Assembly (NCBI GenBank): GCA_025677835.1
Contig: JAIXMR010000108.1
Coordinates: 32,176-96,175, forward strand
DNA length: 64,000 bases
Origin: Sporodiniella umbellata
Taxonomy: Eukaryota; Mucoromycota; Mucoromycetes; Mucorales; Rhizopodaceae
Direction of reading: 5' to 3'
Shown here: positions 1 to 11,452 of the stretch, in pieces
How the letters are laid out: every line of letters begins with the position of its first letter
How positions within the stretch are numbered: the first letter of the stretch is position 1
Translations under genes and position numbers: made by a program
Notes under the pieces: model-generated
What the model was told of the DNA's origin: nothing
What the model saw: the letters and a program-made list of their open reading frames with translations, nothing else
The model's database searches: none

Positions 1-327
1 TTATTCCAATTATTAGATATCCTGAGATCTTATTTTCCGAACCATCGACTCATTTTGACCGACTACTCATACTTACCTCATACAATTGAAGGTTCAAACA
101 GCCCTTTAGTACAAACTCCTTACAAAGACAGAATGGTACGATGCAAAACATTCAGACTGCCACCAGGATGGTATGATATTATGTTTCCTACCAATTTCGA
201 TTTACTCAAAGAAATATATCACTTGATGTGCCATAAAAGAGTAAAAGTGATGTCTCTGGAAAATTTTGTAGAAAGATACGACAAAACTAGAAAGCACTCT
301 CACAACATGAAAGTTTTTCTCACTTAA
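1..327 (+). CDS. MidA/NDUFAF7-like (DUF185) methyltransferase, C-terminal end only
   Basis: The window opens inside a reading frame that runs from base 1 to a TAA at 325-327, about 108 residues. The peptide has a run LILTDYSYLPHTIEG, then SPLVQTPYKDRMV, then a WYDIMFPTNFDLLKEIY segment. This resembles the C-terminal part of fungal MidA-type (DUF185) SAM-dependent methyltransferases, the group that includes NDUFAF7, which methylates an arginine of a complex I subunit. The SAM-binding half lies upstream of the window, so the start and any further exons cannot be seen. The family call rests on remembered similarity of this tail and not on catalytic motifs. It could also be a related methyltransferase of unknown substrate. 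Confidence 0.55.
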   Translation, partial: LFQLLDILRSYFPNHRLILTDYSYLPHTIEGSNSPLVQTPYKDRMVRCKTFRLPPGWYDIMFPTNFDLLKEIYHLMCHKRVKVMSLENFVERYDKTRKHSHNMKVFLT

Positions 328-1280
328 TTTCATATTTGAACTGTAAATAATACCACTTGAATAAAACGTCGTCAACTGCTTTAGAAAAAAACAGCAGCAC
401 AAGTCTTGCATTTTTCTTTAGGGAAAGCTCATTTTACGTTTTCAAAAATATCCAACACATGCTTCCTATTCAAGAATCTACTTGTTCTAAGACAAGAAAA
501 GCAAAACAGTAGCTTAGAGGTGTGGTAAGTTTTATTTGGAACTCGACTTTTTATTCTGAAAATAAGTCAAAACAAAGATGTAACGAGACTTTAAACCGCT
601 TACATAAACTTTAAGATAAAGCCCAACAACGTCATACACATCTCTTTTAAGACCGCCTTATCCGCAGTAATACTACAATAACCGTGACTTGTAAAATACA
701 ACAACTTCAAATAATCCAAACAAGAATTCCTCAAAAGCCAGTTACGACAATGTGCTATCCGGTAGTAGCAAGCGTGTCAGTTACTAACTGTTGGCTGATC
801 TACCAATGGCTAAATATTTTAGAGAACACAATACAGTCAACCAAAAAAAAATTATTAAATATATAGATAGGATACACAACCGTTCTTTTTTTGTATTGCT
901 GTAATCGTATCTTTTTTTTAGATATATTCAATCATATTGTATTTTGTGATTAAAGTGCAAATCAAAGGCTGCATTAATTAAGGTCTCTTTGATAGTGTAG
1001 CTAAGCCTAAGCCACACAAGACTAGGTTACTATTCATAGTATTGTGGTCTATATATTATGTATGCCTCCAAATACCTTGTTTAGTAGTACCACTTCTCTT
1101 TCCTCGACTACTTTATGAACTTTTTTATCCAAAAAAAAAAAAAGGCTCAACGATGGGATGATACAACAGCTTTATACGCCAAAGACTTGTTTAGTATTTA
1201 CAGCTTCTACAGTAGCCAGTAGTACATGCATAAAACAAACACTGATTTATTATGTAATTTCTACACTGCTTGCGCTCACT
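328..1280. other. Gene-free spacer
   Basis: AT-rich DNA with an A13 run near 1131. One open stretch at 684-866 has no recognisable content. No RNA gene was seen. The 3' ends of the upstream methyltransferase and of the convergent NIF3 gene fall in it. Confidence 0.6.
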
Positions 1281-2370
1281 TTATACAACTTCTAAAGGAT
1301 CCCTGTCTACTTTCGATACAACGACCTCAATTGTCTCTCCTTCCCCCGATTTTTCGTTAGCCAACTGTTTCTCTAAAGCAGGTTTCAGTACAGCTGAAAG
1401 GTAACCTCTCTCTGTATTCGAATGTTCACCTGCCAAAGAAAAAGAAAAAAAAAACCAGATCTGAGCACACATTTTTTAGCTTTATATATTTTATACTTAC
1501 ATAAAATAACACTAGTATTGTGAGCTAAAGCAGCTAGAACATCGTGATGCCCCATTTCTCCAGTAAAATAAAGATCTGCTTTGACTGGATTCAAAACAGA
1601 AGAGCCAGATCCTGCGCAAATAGCCACTGTTTCGATCATTGCGTCTTTGTTTAAAGTAGCCAATCTAACTATTGGAAACAGCAGTTGTCAGGATGTAGCG
1701 TTTATACTTTTTTTTTACCATAAGGTAAGCCTATCAACTTCTTTATATTTTCGACAACTGTTGATAAAGGAGCAGGCTTTTCGAAGGTAAACAAACGTCC
1801 TGATCCAGATCCTTCTTGTCCTTTAGGTGGGTTGCTTGCAGGAGTGATAGGTTCAACGCGACCTTTGCCCAATCCTGTGGCCAACCAGTCATTAACACCA
1901 TTGACACAGTTATCACATGCTGTGTGAGGAGAATATATTCCAACACCAGAAGCGATAGATCGTAGAACCATATCCTCTTTGGGGTCATCTTGGGTTAGCT
2001 TTTTGAGTCCCCTAAAAATAGGAGGATGGTATGATACAATGGTGCCAATCTAAACATAAGCGCTTTTTTTGAATAAACCAGTTTGCTATTGTTTTTGAAA
2101 TAGAATTACTTTTGGATCTGATAGTGCTTCGGCAAGAACTTGCGGCGTCAAGTCGATGGTCAAAAAGACTCTGTTTTGTTTTGGTGAGGGAAAGGGAGGT
2201 TCTGGTGTGAGTAAACAAAAGTAAGCAATCTGAAAAACTTTTTTTTTTTTTGACATTTATTTTGTTTTGCTTTTACCGACTAAAACGCCTACGTTATCCC
2301 AAGAAGTCTCTGCGAGCTCCAAAGGAGCAATATTCCTCATGCAGCGTGTAACTTTCGATAGCAATGACAT
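1281..2370 (-). CDS. NIF3: NIF3-family (GTP cyclohydrolase I type 2-like) protein
   Basis: Five exons join to 277 residues: 2277-2370, 2110-2201, 1719-2049, 1501-1668, 1281-1429, all with GT..AG introns and a preserved frame. Family hallmarks are ETSWDNVGVLV near the start, FLTIDLTPQVLAEAL, the metal-site histidines in SYHPPIF, SIASGVGIYSPHTACD with the second histidine, and the C-terminal TGEMGHHDVLAA and C-EHSNTERGYL blocks. NIF3 proteins are conserved dinuclear-metal proteins of uncertain reaction; the yeast member was found as an interactor of Ngg1. The ATG at 2370 is chosen because the family normally begins just before this block. The frame stays open upstream for another 103 codons of hydrophobic residues (listed separately), which the family does not have. 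It is divergent from the phosphatase gene at 3015. Confidence 0.9.
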
Positions 2371-2679
2371 TACAAAATGTTCAGGAAACAAATAGAAAAA
2401 AAAAAACGTCATTTTTAGTATCCGTTTTGTTTGGTAATAATAGTTACACAAACCCACGATATTGAAGCCGATAAATATCAATAAATTAATGCTTAAAAAC
2501 ATGGTTTTCGGCACAGCCTTCCTAAAAGCGATATTATAATGTGGAGTATAAAAGAGCTGTCGAAATTTATAAATCACTACTAAAAACATCGACAAAGCAA
2601 AGAAAGCGAGTAAAGCCTGTCGAGCTCCAGGATATAGTATGACGTAAAAGACAATGAAAGCATTGTAAAAAAAAATCAC
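2371..2679 (-). other. Hydrophobic open frame in phase with NIF3, status unknown
   Basis: The NIF3 frame has no stop for 103 codons upstream of the chosen ATG. The translation is strongly hydrophobic, with two or three candidate membrane spans (for example AFIVFYVILY and MFLSINLLIFIGFNIVGL). The first ATG in it lies near 2590. It could be chance, a 5' leader, or an exon of a small membrane protein; I recognise no family. On the other strand of the same spacer, 2898-2975 could encode a 25-residue single-span peptide just before the phosphatase. Neither is supported beyond being open. Confidence 0.2.
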
Positions 2680-3014
2680 AAGTGGGCGATCCTTTCAAAA
2701 TAAATGCGCAATCGCCTCAAAACATATTGAAGTACAGTGTAAGCGAAAAAAAAAAATATGCTATAACTCTAGACTCTATATCTGCAAATAGAAACGGAAG
2801 CTCAACACAACCTACATTGCAATTACGCAGGTTTTTTCTAAGCAGTTTTTTTTTACACTAAAAAAAGCAATTTCCTTTATAAGGGAAAAGTGACGCTATG
2901 TCCATACTATTTGCTTTTACAGCGTGTATCATATTGATTTACCTATTTAATGAGCTGAACAAAAAGAAAGGTTAGTTTTCTTTCTTTTTTTTTTTTTTTG
3001 TCGTTGTTTTTCTA

Positions 3015-5151
3015 ATGAGTGTTACTTATCAGTCTCACTTACACTGTAGTAGTAAAATACACGACTACAGTATCATTGCATGCTCGACAACCGATAGCGC
3101 CTTACCTCTAAAAAAAAAACTGTCTTCAGTAGAAAAACCTGGGAAAGCGCCACAGAATATAGGCTACGAACCGGTCTTTGTTCCAGTATCTCATCGCTCT
3201 CCTAAAGACATATTAGAGCCAATAAACAGCCATGACCTCAACAAGCTCTTAACATCAAGCTTCAATAGCATTCTATTAATAGATACACGCCCTTTTTCAT
3301 ACTACTATGATAGTCACATCAAATCAGCCATTCATCTAACTATACCCTCTGTTCTTTTGAAGCGCGTCTCTTTTCAGCTTGAAAAAGTATCACAGTCTTT
3401 GACAAACAAATCTGACTCACAACGCTTTAAACAATGGCAAAAAAAAGCTTATATTGTATTCTATGATCATACACCAAACAGTTCCAACAACTCTGGATCA
3501 AATCCATCAGCTGTCTCAATGGCACTTAAATTCCAGTCACATAATTATTCAGGCTCTATACTTTATTTGCAGGGTAGGGTGAGCACACTCATATGTAAAA
3601 TTGACTAATAACACACGGATTCAGATGGTTTTGAAAATTTCAAGCAGTGCTTTCCCGATTATTGCGAAAAAGTGAGCCCTTTGCGGATGGCAGATACACT
3701 ATCGCTTTTCAATCCTAACATTAAACAAAACTTTGAGCTGTCACAAGAGTCAATGAAAGAGCGCTTCTTTATTCGAATGCCGGAAGGAAAAAAACACCGA
3801 AATGGGTCTATTTTGCTTTCAACTTCCCCTACTCATCACCCTCGTTATGGGCTCGGTGGAAGCTCACTGGATTTTCAAGGGAATTTTGAGTTGCCTGTTT
3901 GGTTAAAGAAGATCATGGACCAAAACGGTCCGATAAAGCTAGCCAAAGGCTATGAGGTAACCAAGCGCCCAATAGAATGCTTTTTCTTTGTCTTACACAA
4001 ACCACTATTTCTAGCAATTGGAGACCTTAGAACAAAAGCGGCTATTCCTTACAATGGAGCACGGCACACATCCTAAAACCTCTCCATTCCCTTTCAGCGT
4101 TTTACTAGGAGCAGAAAAAGGCAAATTGAACAGATATCGTAATGTCTGGCCTTATGGTAACAACAATAGCTAAATAGAACAGCTTGTGTTTCCTTACACA
4201 CATATGTCTCTTAGAATATTCTCGTGTCAGGTTGCTTGACAAAGAAAACGATTACATCAACGCAAATTACATACAGTATGCAAGCAATAAGAATGATGCA
4301 GCCCTAATGCCACTATCGCCTTTATCCGATATAGAGCAGAGTCTTACCCAATCTGGACTACTTAGCAAGGCTTCAATTAACACCATGCGACACCCTGATA
4401 CATTGAATTCAGCTAGAAGGTATATTACTACACAAGGCCCATTACCCTCTACATTTAGCGATTTCTGGAAAATGGTTTGGAACGAAAATTCACACGTGAT
4501 TACTATGATTACCAATGAAGAAGAGTTGGACAAGGTCAGTGTACTGTTGTTTTTGTTTTTTCTTTGTTTTTTTTCGCTTATTCCCCTTTTTGTGTATATT
4601 AGATCCAAAGCCACCAATACTGGCCGTCTGAAAAAATAGTATTTAAAAACTATGGTCAAATAGCTGTACAATTGCTTTCGGAACAAAAAATGGGTTGCGA
4701 TAGAGAGGATCTGATTACCATTCGTCGATTTCGACTCAGGCACCGCTCTTCGTTATTTCCTGACCGCACTGTAACCCACCTACAGTACGATGGATGGTCG
4801 GATTTTGAAGTACCTGAGCATCCAGTAGGTCTACTAACGCTGGTTTATATGGTTGACGAGGCTCACCGTATCGACCACCATAACCAAGGACCAGTGACGG
4901 TACATTGCTCAGCCGGATGTGGCCGAACGGGCGTCTTTTGCGTGGTTGACACAACGATTCAACGACTATGGTATGAACAAGACGTTTATACTGATTCATC
5001 CACAGATAAGGTGTTTGAAACAATTGACCGTTTTAGAGAGCAAAGACTTAGTATGGTTCAGACACACAGTCAGTTTGTATTTTGCTATGAAGCCATTCTT
5101 TGGTGGCTAATAGGTTACGGTCATCTTCCCATTTCCCCTCCATCAGATTAA
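3015..5151 (+). CDS. Tyrosine-protein phosphatase with N-terminal rhodanese-like domain (Pyp1/Pyp2, Ptp2/Ptp3 type)
   Basis: Five exons (3015-3573, 3625-3956, 4015-4156, 4215-4534, 4603-5151) give 633 residues. Residues about 70-200 form a rhodanese/CH2 fold: LLIDTRPFSYYYDSHIKSAIH, then YIVFYDHTP where an active rhodanese has its cysteine, so this half is probably a non-catalytic MAP-kinase docking module. The C-terminal half is a classical PTP domain: NRYRNVWPY, DYINANYI, YITTQGPLP, the signature HCSAGCGRTGVFC with catalytic Cys and Arg, and the Q-loop QTHSQFVFCYEAI. Fungal enzymes with this order dephosphorylate MAP kinases of the Hog1/Sty1 type. The general-acid loop reads WSD instead of the usual WPD. 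It converges on MDM34, 139 bp away. Role is inferred from architecture; kinase specificity cannot be read. Confidence 0.92.
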
Positions 5152-5290
5152 GGCAAAATCATGTGCTATCGATAATGAATTGTGGTTTCAAAAAATAATG
5201 TTTTTTTTTTCTTGTTTCTTTACTTTTAATACACAAAAATTTATTTTGTTTTTTTATATATATATATACATAGTGGTGGTATGTGCGTAT

Positions 5291-6554
5291 TTAAAGGCGA
5301 GGGATAGAAAGGTTAAGCTTGATAACTCGTCTTTTCGGTATCTTGTTTGTTTTTGGTACATGGTTGTGTTGTTTTATATGTGGTAGACTTCGAGAAGTGA
5401 AATGAGGAATAGTTTGAGTGAGTGGAGATAAGGTATATGCAGAAGATAGGCTAAATAACTTAGAAACCATCTTATTTTCGCTGGGCTTTAGAACAAGGTC
5501 ATTAAAGACGGGCTGCACTTCTTGCTCTTCATAAACGGCGTTAAGTAGTGCTTCTTTGGCATACCATGGCGCATCAGCGTCATCAGCGTAGATATCAGCG
5601 AGTGTGGTAGTACTAGACATAATATCAGACTGGCTGTCAGAATAACCATAGATGGGATGAAATCCCTTCATCATGACTGATTCTGGCCAATAGTTTTCAT
5701 AAGAATCTGGAGATAAAGGAGCATCAACACTGCTGACTGTAGGTGATAGCGGATATTCTAAATCGGGTAGAGTGCTGTTGCTGCTAGAACAAACAGACAA
5801 AGAGCTACTCATGGTTTCTTCAGGTTTTGTTTGCAAGTAGCGTAAGCTGAGGTTATGTACCATCATAGGCAATTCGTCTTGAAACATGTTTCGCAGTTGG
5901 TTTTCAATCTGACATTGTAAATAATCACGTAGCATGGTGATATGATCAAATGTGGAGCTCACTTGAACACTTTCTAATGGGTCATTCTTAAAAACGAGCG
6001 TAATTCCTTTGGTTTTAGAAACTACCAAGACAACAATGCCTCTCAGTTTCAATTGACTTATACGAAGTACCATAGGTACAATAAGTGGTTGATCAGCTGC
6101 TAAAATCCCAGGGCGACTATAGCGGGGAAGTAATGTTGGCTTGTTATGCATTGGATTTGCCTAACAAAAAATTTTTTTTTTGAGCAACCCCTTTTTTAAA
6201 AAACACATACTTAAGATAGAAATATGTCTTTACCTGAACTTTTGTTTGTATCTCTATATAAGCATCGCCTGCATAGCTCAATTTGAAGATACCTCGAAAG
6301 TTTTCGTTACCCAACTCGCCAATTTCAAGAATCTCAAGCTCTGGGGGCTAGTACAATTCAGGTAAGTTTACTTCTTTAAGTGAATTAGAAGCCAAAAAAA
6401 GCCATACCTTTGTTCCCATGTGCAATTCTTTCACTGTTATATGATCAACAATAACAGAAGGCTTATTCTCTTTATTGAGTGCTGTTTCTAGCTGTTCTTT
6501 GGCTGCTGTATAAAACTCATAGTCGAACTCTGGCCAGTGAAATCGAAACGCCAT
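5291..6554 (-). CDS. MDM34: ERMES complex subunit Mdm34
   Basis: Three exons (6408-6554, 6234-6347, 5291-6160) encode 376 residues. The start [18 protein letters not shown] matches the usual Mdm34 N-terminus, followed by [48 protein letters not shown], then [39 protein letters not shown] and the DELP block that closes the SMP lipid-binding domain at about residue 200. The rest is low complexity with Ser, Asp and Pro, also typical. Mdm34 sits in the mitochondrial outer membrane and with Mmm1, Mdm12 and Mdm10 tethers ER to mitochondria and moves phospholipids. GET1 follows upstream on the same strand. Confidence 0.93.
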
Positions 6555-6924
6555 TTTGTCACAAAAAGCAAATAAAATCAAGAGTAAAAAAAAAATATAA
6601 AAGGTGAAAAAAAAATGCGGGGGTTCTCTGACATTTTAAGACCCACAACCCAAAAGAGTAAAATTTTATCCTATTTCTTCCGAAAAACAATTAAAAAGAG
6701 GGGAAGAAGCAAACAGTATCAAAAGGAATATGCTGCTTTTTTCTTTTTTTGTTTTCAAGGTGTTGCTAAAGTCCCTTGAATATGTTTTGCCAAAAATGAA
6801 AATAAAAAAGGCAAGAAGGATATAAATAAATACAACTTTGCTTGTATTCCAAATAAAAAAAGTAAGAGATGAGGCGGATTTTCGTTCTCAATAACTTGAG
6901 TCATCATCGTCCACTTACGCTTTA
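6555..6924 (-). other. Spacer between GET1 and MDM34
   Basis: About 370 bp of AT-rich sequence with A runs and T runs. It must hold the MDM34 promoter and the GET1 3' end. No ORF or RNA gene seen. Confidence 0.5.
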
Positions 6925-7749
6925 TTAAGTCATCTTTTCCTTAGCAGCTACTGGGGGAGTTATAACAAAATCGTTAATAGCAAGTGCAACTGCCTTGATC
7001 ATTCTTCTGCAAGCTGCAAACCAAACAGCTACGCTCACAGAGCCTAGAATTTAAAATATTTATTAGAAATATATATAAACACTTACCAAAAGTGGCATGT
7101 TAGCTTTTTTACCTGTAGGTGCAAAAGGCCAGGAAAGAAATCTTTGGGCAGGTCCAAACCAACCGGGTGGAAGATAAAACACTGCGCTTTTCCTGAACCA
7201 GAAGATAATAACCATCTGCGATCCATGCACGAGAATCCATAGCACTGACTTGAATTTCAGCTCAAAAACTGTTCTCTTGTATTGAATATCGCTATCTTCA
7301 TTTTTTAAAAAGGTGTGTGAATATCAAGTATGCCTCTTGTACTTTTTCTCTCTTTCTTTTTTCTTTCTTCTTACTAAGCTTCTCTAAATCTGCCACTCCT
7401 TTATCTAACTTTCTGCGTAGCTTTGCCCACTTAGCAAACTCATCCTATTCTCATTTGGCATTAATTTTCGATTATTAAAACTGTTTACGATGTATAGATT
7501 GCGTACTTGTGAACTGGTAGAGTTTAGCTCTGCTTTTGTTTTTAAAACTTCAGTCTTTAATTTAGACTGTTTGAGCGTTTGCGAATCTTTGATGAATTTA
7601 GAATAAGTGTCGTAAACCTAGATGAACAGATCAATATAAATCCAAATGTCATTCAAAAGGCTTACAAGTTCCGTAACATAAGAGAACCCTAAAAACAGAA
7701 CAGATTCTGTAATCAGGACCAGCAGAAATAAAGTAACAGGTAAATACAT
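6925..7749 (-). CDS. GET1: Get1/WRB-like ER membrane receptor for tail-anchored protein insertion
   Basis: Five short exons (7666-7749, 7507-7617, 7375-7444, 7113-7295, 6925-7043) join in frame to 188 residues; no single exon looks like a gene. Order of features: a first membrane span (LFLLVLITESVLFLGF), a cytosolic coiled coil with the family block LNSTSSQDEFAKWAKLRRKLDK at the second splice junction, a second span leading to FWFRKSAVFYLPPGWFG, FLSWPFAPTGSVSVAVW, and a third span near the C-terminus. This is the CHD5/WRB/Get1 pattern. Get1 with Get2 forms the ER receptor that takes tail-anchored proteins from Get3 and inserts them. The ATG at 7749 leaves almost no lumenal tail before the first span, as in relatives. 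Length is normal for the family. Confidence 0.9.
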
Positions 7750-10349
7750 TAGGCCAAATACACAGAAAACAGCAAAGAAAAAAAAACTTCTTTTTTCTGT
7801 TTTTCATTTTTAAATAAAAAAAATTTAAAAAAAAAAAAAGCCAACTCTTGACATTTGTATCAAAAAGTGTTCTTATAGTCTTATAAATAGAAAGCTTTTG
7901 AAGAATATAGACTTCAAGCAAAATACTATGTGTTTTTTGAAGTCTGTAGAATATCTTTGTCTATTTTCTTAACAAAATGTCTATACTGTCTGTGTTACCC
8001 TTGACAAAGACATTTGAAAACATATCTATTGCTTGGAATTACGTGTTTATTGTTGATACAACCACATTTGTTTACTCAAAGAAAAACATATGAAAACTGC
8101 ATTTCAAAAAAAGCTACAAAAAACCCAAGTTTTTGTTTTAGAACAAAAGAGGGGTTGAGGTTTAAAATTGACACGACAGAGCAATTTACTTCAAAACAAC
8201 ACTTCGCTAAAAAAAAAAAAGTAAAGAAAAGAAACCTTTCTGTTCAAGTATAGGTGTTTTCAAAATATATAGTAAAGTTAGCGGCGCATACTCAATGAAA
8301 AAGGTAAAAAAAAAAAAAAAAAAAAAAGGAGCCATTGATGTATAGATGTAAAAATTTTGTTTATCAACGGAAGACAATCCTGCTTATACCGATACACTTC
8401 TTTTCGGCTTACCGTATCCTGTCAATAGCTTCCCAGATAAATTTTTCATAAACTGTAAGCATATATACAGTTTTTTTTTCGCAAAAGAAACAAAACTTGA
8501 TAAAAAAAACATAGAACTTGTGGTTTCAAGAACTGTTGACCGAAAGCCAGTCGCTTCAGCAATAGTAACACCGGACTTTAGATATGTGCACCAAATTGAA
8601 TTTCGACCTCAACATTAAACGCCAGTAGTGTATGACGTTATTATACTATATAGCATCGAGCGCAATATGCAGCGTTTGCAAAACCAGTACTGTATTTTAT
8701 AATGCAAGTTGTACGCAAATATGCGACGTCAATTTTGGAAACACTCTACTTCAAAATGCAAAAAATATCAGTGCATTTTTAAGCGGCATACAGACAATAA
8801 CAACGTGATCGGAAACAAATTGAAAGCAGCTTAGCAGGTGCAGTAAACTAGTGTTAAATACATTTTAGGTACGATATAAAAATCAATTTTGCACACATAT
8901 TTGGCAAAACAAAAAGCGCAAGAGTTTAAAGTACAACGGCTACTGTAGACAATTATAGATTGAACTTGGCACTCCAGCGATTTTAAAGTAATAAAAACAA
9001 GCTTTAGTCAGTGCCATTTCCTGTAATGCCTAGCAGATGTATTGTGGTCTTAAGGCCGTCTTCAGACCCTTTTCTCACTAAACAATGGTCTGTCGCAGTA
9101 ATAAAATGTGACAACTTCAATCTAATATTCTTTGGATATTGTCACTGTCCTTAAAACTTATTAAATTACTCTGTTACTGCATCCTATCTCGAATGTTCAA
9201 CCTATTCAAACATTCCTTTATCTCATCAAAGAGCATAAACACCCTTTGTATAATTAATTCAATAAAAGAAGGCAGTAAATTATTACATATTCTTTTACTA
9301 TTCAAAGTATTCCTTCTTAGACTGTCCGTCTATTCTGTTTCCTTTTATTTAATCTTTTGCCTCACTCTTACAGATCCGCTTCGTCTGCAAGTTCTACTGC
9401 CCCGAAGTTCCTTTACAAGGCTCCATGCCACACTTTTCCTTTTTGAAGTTGTGTTGATCCAAACTGGAGCCTTTCCGGCTCTTCCCTTTCCCTGTTTGAA
9501 GACACAACTCTTACACAAAACCACTCTTTTCTCAACTTGTATGTACCTAGAGTTTTGTGTTTTGAAGAATATCACACTTTATAACTTCCATTCAAATCTA
9601 ATATTAACTCAAACACTGATATATCGCTAGCTTACACGAGAATTGTACAAAAACCAGCCGTTTTGCTTCTAGCACTTAACCTATCTCAAAGCTACAAAAA
9701 TAGTAACTTAGTCATGACCATTTATGAGTATAAAGCAACTTGAAAACATAGCGCACTTTGCTGGTGGCTTCGTCTTTCTCAAAACTTTCCTCAAAGGCTA
9801 ACTTATTGACTTTGATACCTTCTTATGTTAATGTGATCAGCAAAGACTGTTTAGTTATCTGATAGTGTCTTAGTCATAGTAGAGAAAGTCAAAGAAGATG
9901 GTTACTTTGAATGATTGCTAAATAGCATATGATTATATTCTGAGTACATCAGCAGTGAATAAGAGGTACCATTAGGAGATGTAAATGCTCCCTTCTGTCG
10001 TGCCTTAGTTACAGAAACTAACGGTTCAATGCTTTTACTTTTTTTTTTTTCTTTGTAAACAATTTCTTTTTTTTTAAAACGAAATGCAGCGTTTTGACTT
10101 GAAGGTGAGACGGTTTGGTTTTTTTTGTCTAGATGAGTTTTTTTAAAATCCAAACTTTGCAGATGACGTCTACTACTTTTAAAAGTACACGTATAGCTAA
10201 ATCAGCCACTTAAGCCACAATCCTCTCAAGCCTCAACATTTACTTCCTTTTTTTCAAAAAGTGTCCTATTTACTACCAATCATATTGCTAAAATAATTTA
10301 AAACACCGAACGAATGGGTATATAAGGAATCGCAAAATATAGATTTCGA
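7750..10349. other. Long gene-free spacer upstream of U6
   Basis: About 2.6 kb, AT-rich, with an A22 run at about 8305-8328. The longest open stretch (9139-9630 +, 163 codons) has no ATG-based protein-like character and no known family. Short words in 8990-9130 (GCAGTAATA, ACAACTTCAA) recur in the spacer at 660-720 and may mark an old dispersed repeat, but the match is weak. Confidence 0.45.
10319..10325 (+). promoter_or_regulatory. TATA box of the U6 gene
   Basis: TATATAA lies about 30 bp before the expected 5' end of the U6 RNA, the usual spacing for a polymerase III type 3-like U6 promoter. No clear internal A box or downstream B box was recognised. Confidence 0.6.
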
Positions 10350-10374
10350 CACGTCTTTGACCTCTGTCACTTAT

Positions 10375-10406
<32 letters not shown>

Positions 10407-10466
10407 GGCCCCTGCACAAGGATGACACTAAATCTCTGAGAAGGAAGCTCTACGGAGCAAATTTTT
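10350..10466 (+). ncRNA. U6: U6 spliceosomal snRNA
   Basis: The core at 10375-10431 contains the near-universal U6 blocks: AAAATTGGAACGATACAGAG with the ACAGAGA box that pairs with the 5' splice site, AGATTAGCATGG with the AGC triad used in U2/U6 helix I, and CCCCTGCACAAGGATGACAC forming the internal stem-loop. A T8 run at 10462-10469 ends it, as expected for polymerase III. The 5' end (about 10350) is placed from the TATA box and is uncertain by several bases; the 5' stem differs from common U6 versions. The 3' part ends with a small hairpin (GCTC TACG GAGC) just before the T run. No intron interrupts it. Confidence 0.93.
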
Positions 10467-10469
10467 TTT
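10462..10469 (+). terminator. Polymerase III T-run terminator of U6
   Basis: Eight T residues follow directly on the U6 3' hairpin. Confidence 0.8.
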
Positions 10470-11452
10470 GTATGTAAACCATCTTAGCTTTTCTTTAACA
10501 TGCTACGGAATTCATGCCTTTGAAATTGCAAAAAAAACCATCTGATTTTTTTGGATCACATACATCTTTAACCTAAAACATGAAATCTTGAACAATGTCT
10601 TAAATTGAGCTTGAAACAGAAACTTTTTTTTTAACTCATTAATCAGGAGACTGTATACTTCTATTGATTCTCATGAACAAGTAAATCCAAAAAAAAAAAT
10701 TTTTTTGTCTTTCATCTCGGAAATTTACTACATGCCACTATTATTTGTTTGTTGTCCATTACAAATTCTTGTGAATTCTTAGTAATGCTTGCCGTTAGAC
10801 ATGAATACAGACTTTGCCCTCTTTATTTTATTTCTGTTTTGAGCAAAGCTACGTAAACTCCTTACTCCTTATGTAAACTCAACGATTTTCGAGTAGACAA
10901 TTTAGTCTTTTTTTAAAAGATTCCTCTTAACGATTGAATGCAAGCTAAGGCGAACTGTTTTTAAGAAGAGAAGATTTTTTTCAACACAGCTATTTTTGTA
11001 CAGAAGCTTAAAGTTCGGTGAAAGAAAATAGCTATTGTAAATTCTATATGACCCTAATAGACACTTAGTACATATTACGTAGTGAAGACAAGATGTATTG
11101 TCGGAGTTTATTGAGACCTAGTCGTATAAAAGCGACTTTTAAAGCATTTTTGCTAAGCTTTTTCTTTTCTCAATACTGCGCTTCTTGGTCTTTAACAAGA
11201 AAGAAAAAGTCATAAAGTTGCGCTCTGTTCTGAAGAGATGCTTTGTTATATGAGGGCCCTATTACCACATGTGGTTTTATCGTTGGAGCTGTTTTTCCTT
11301 CCAACCAACTCAATATAAAAAGTAGTTGAAAAGCTATAGATACTTTGACGATAGATAGACCTTTACAAAACAGAATACTATTTGTACCCTTTTTTTTTTG
11401 GTTTTTATTGTTACTGCTGTTTCCCTGGAAACTTAGGGTCTTTGTCTACTAG
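10470..11452. other. Gene-free spacer
   Basis: AT-rich sequence with short A/T palindromes (A9T7 near 10690). No coding or RNA feature could be supported. Confidence 0.5.

Noticed and set aside
4267..4743. 158-codon minus-strand frame
   Set aside because: Antisense of the phosphatase exons; no independent features.
9139..9630. 163-codon plus-strand open frame
   Set aside because: Leucine/serine-rich translation without family, domain or splice logic; the opposite strand is also open for part of it, so it looks like chance in low-stop sequence.
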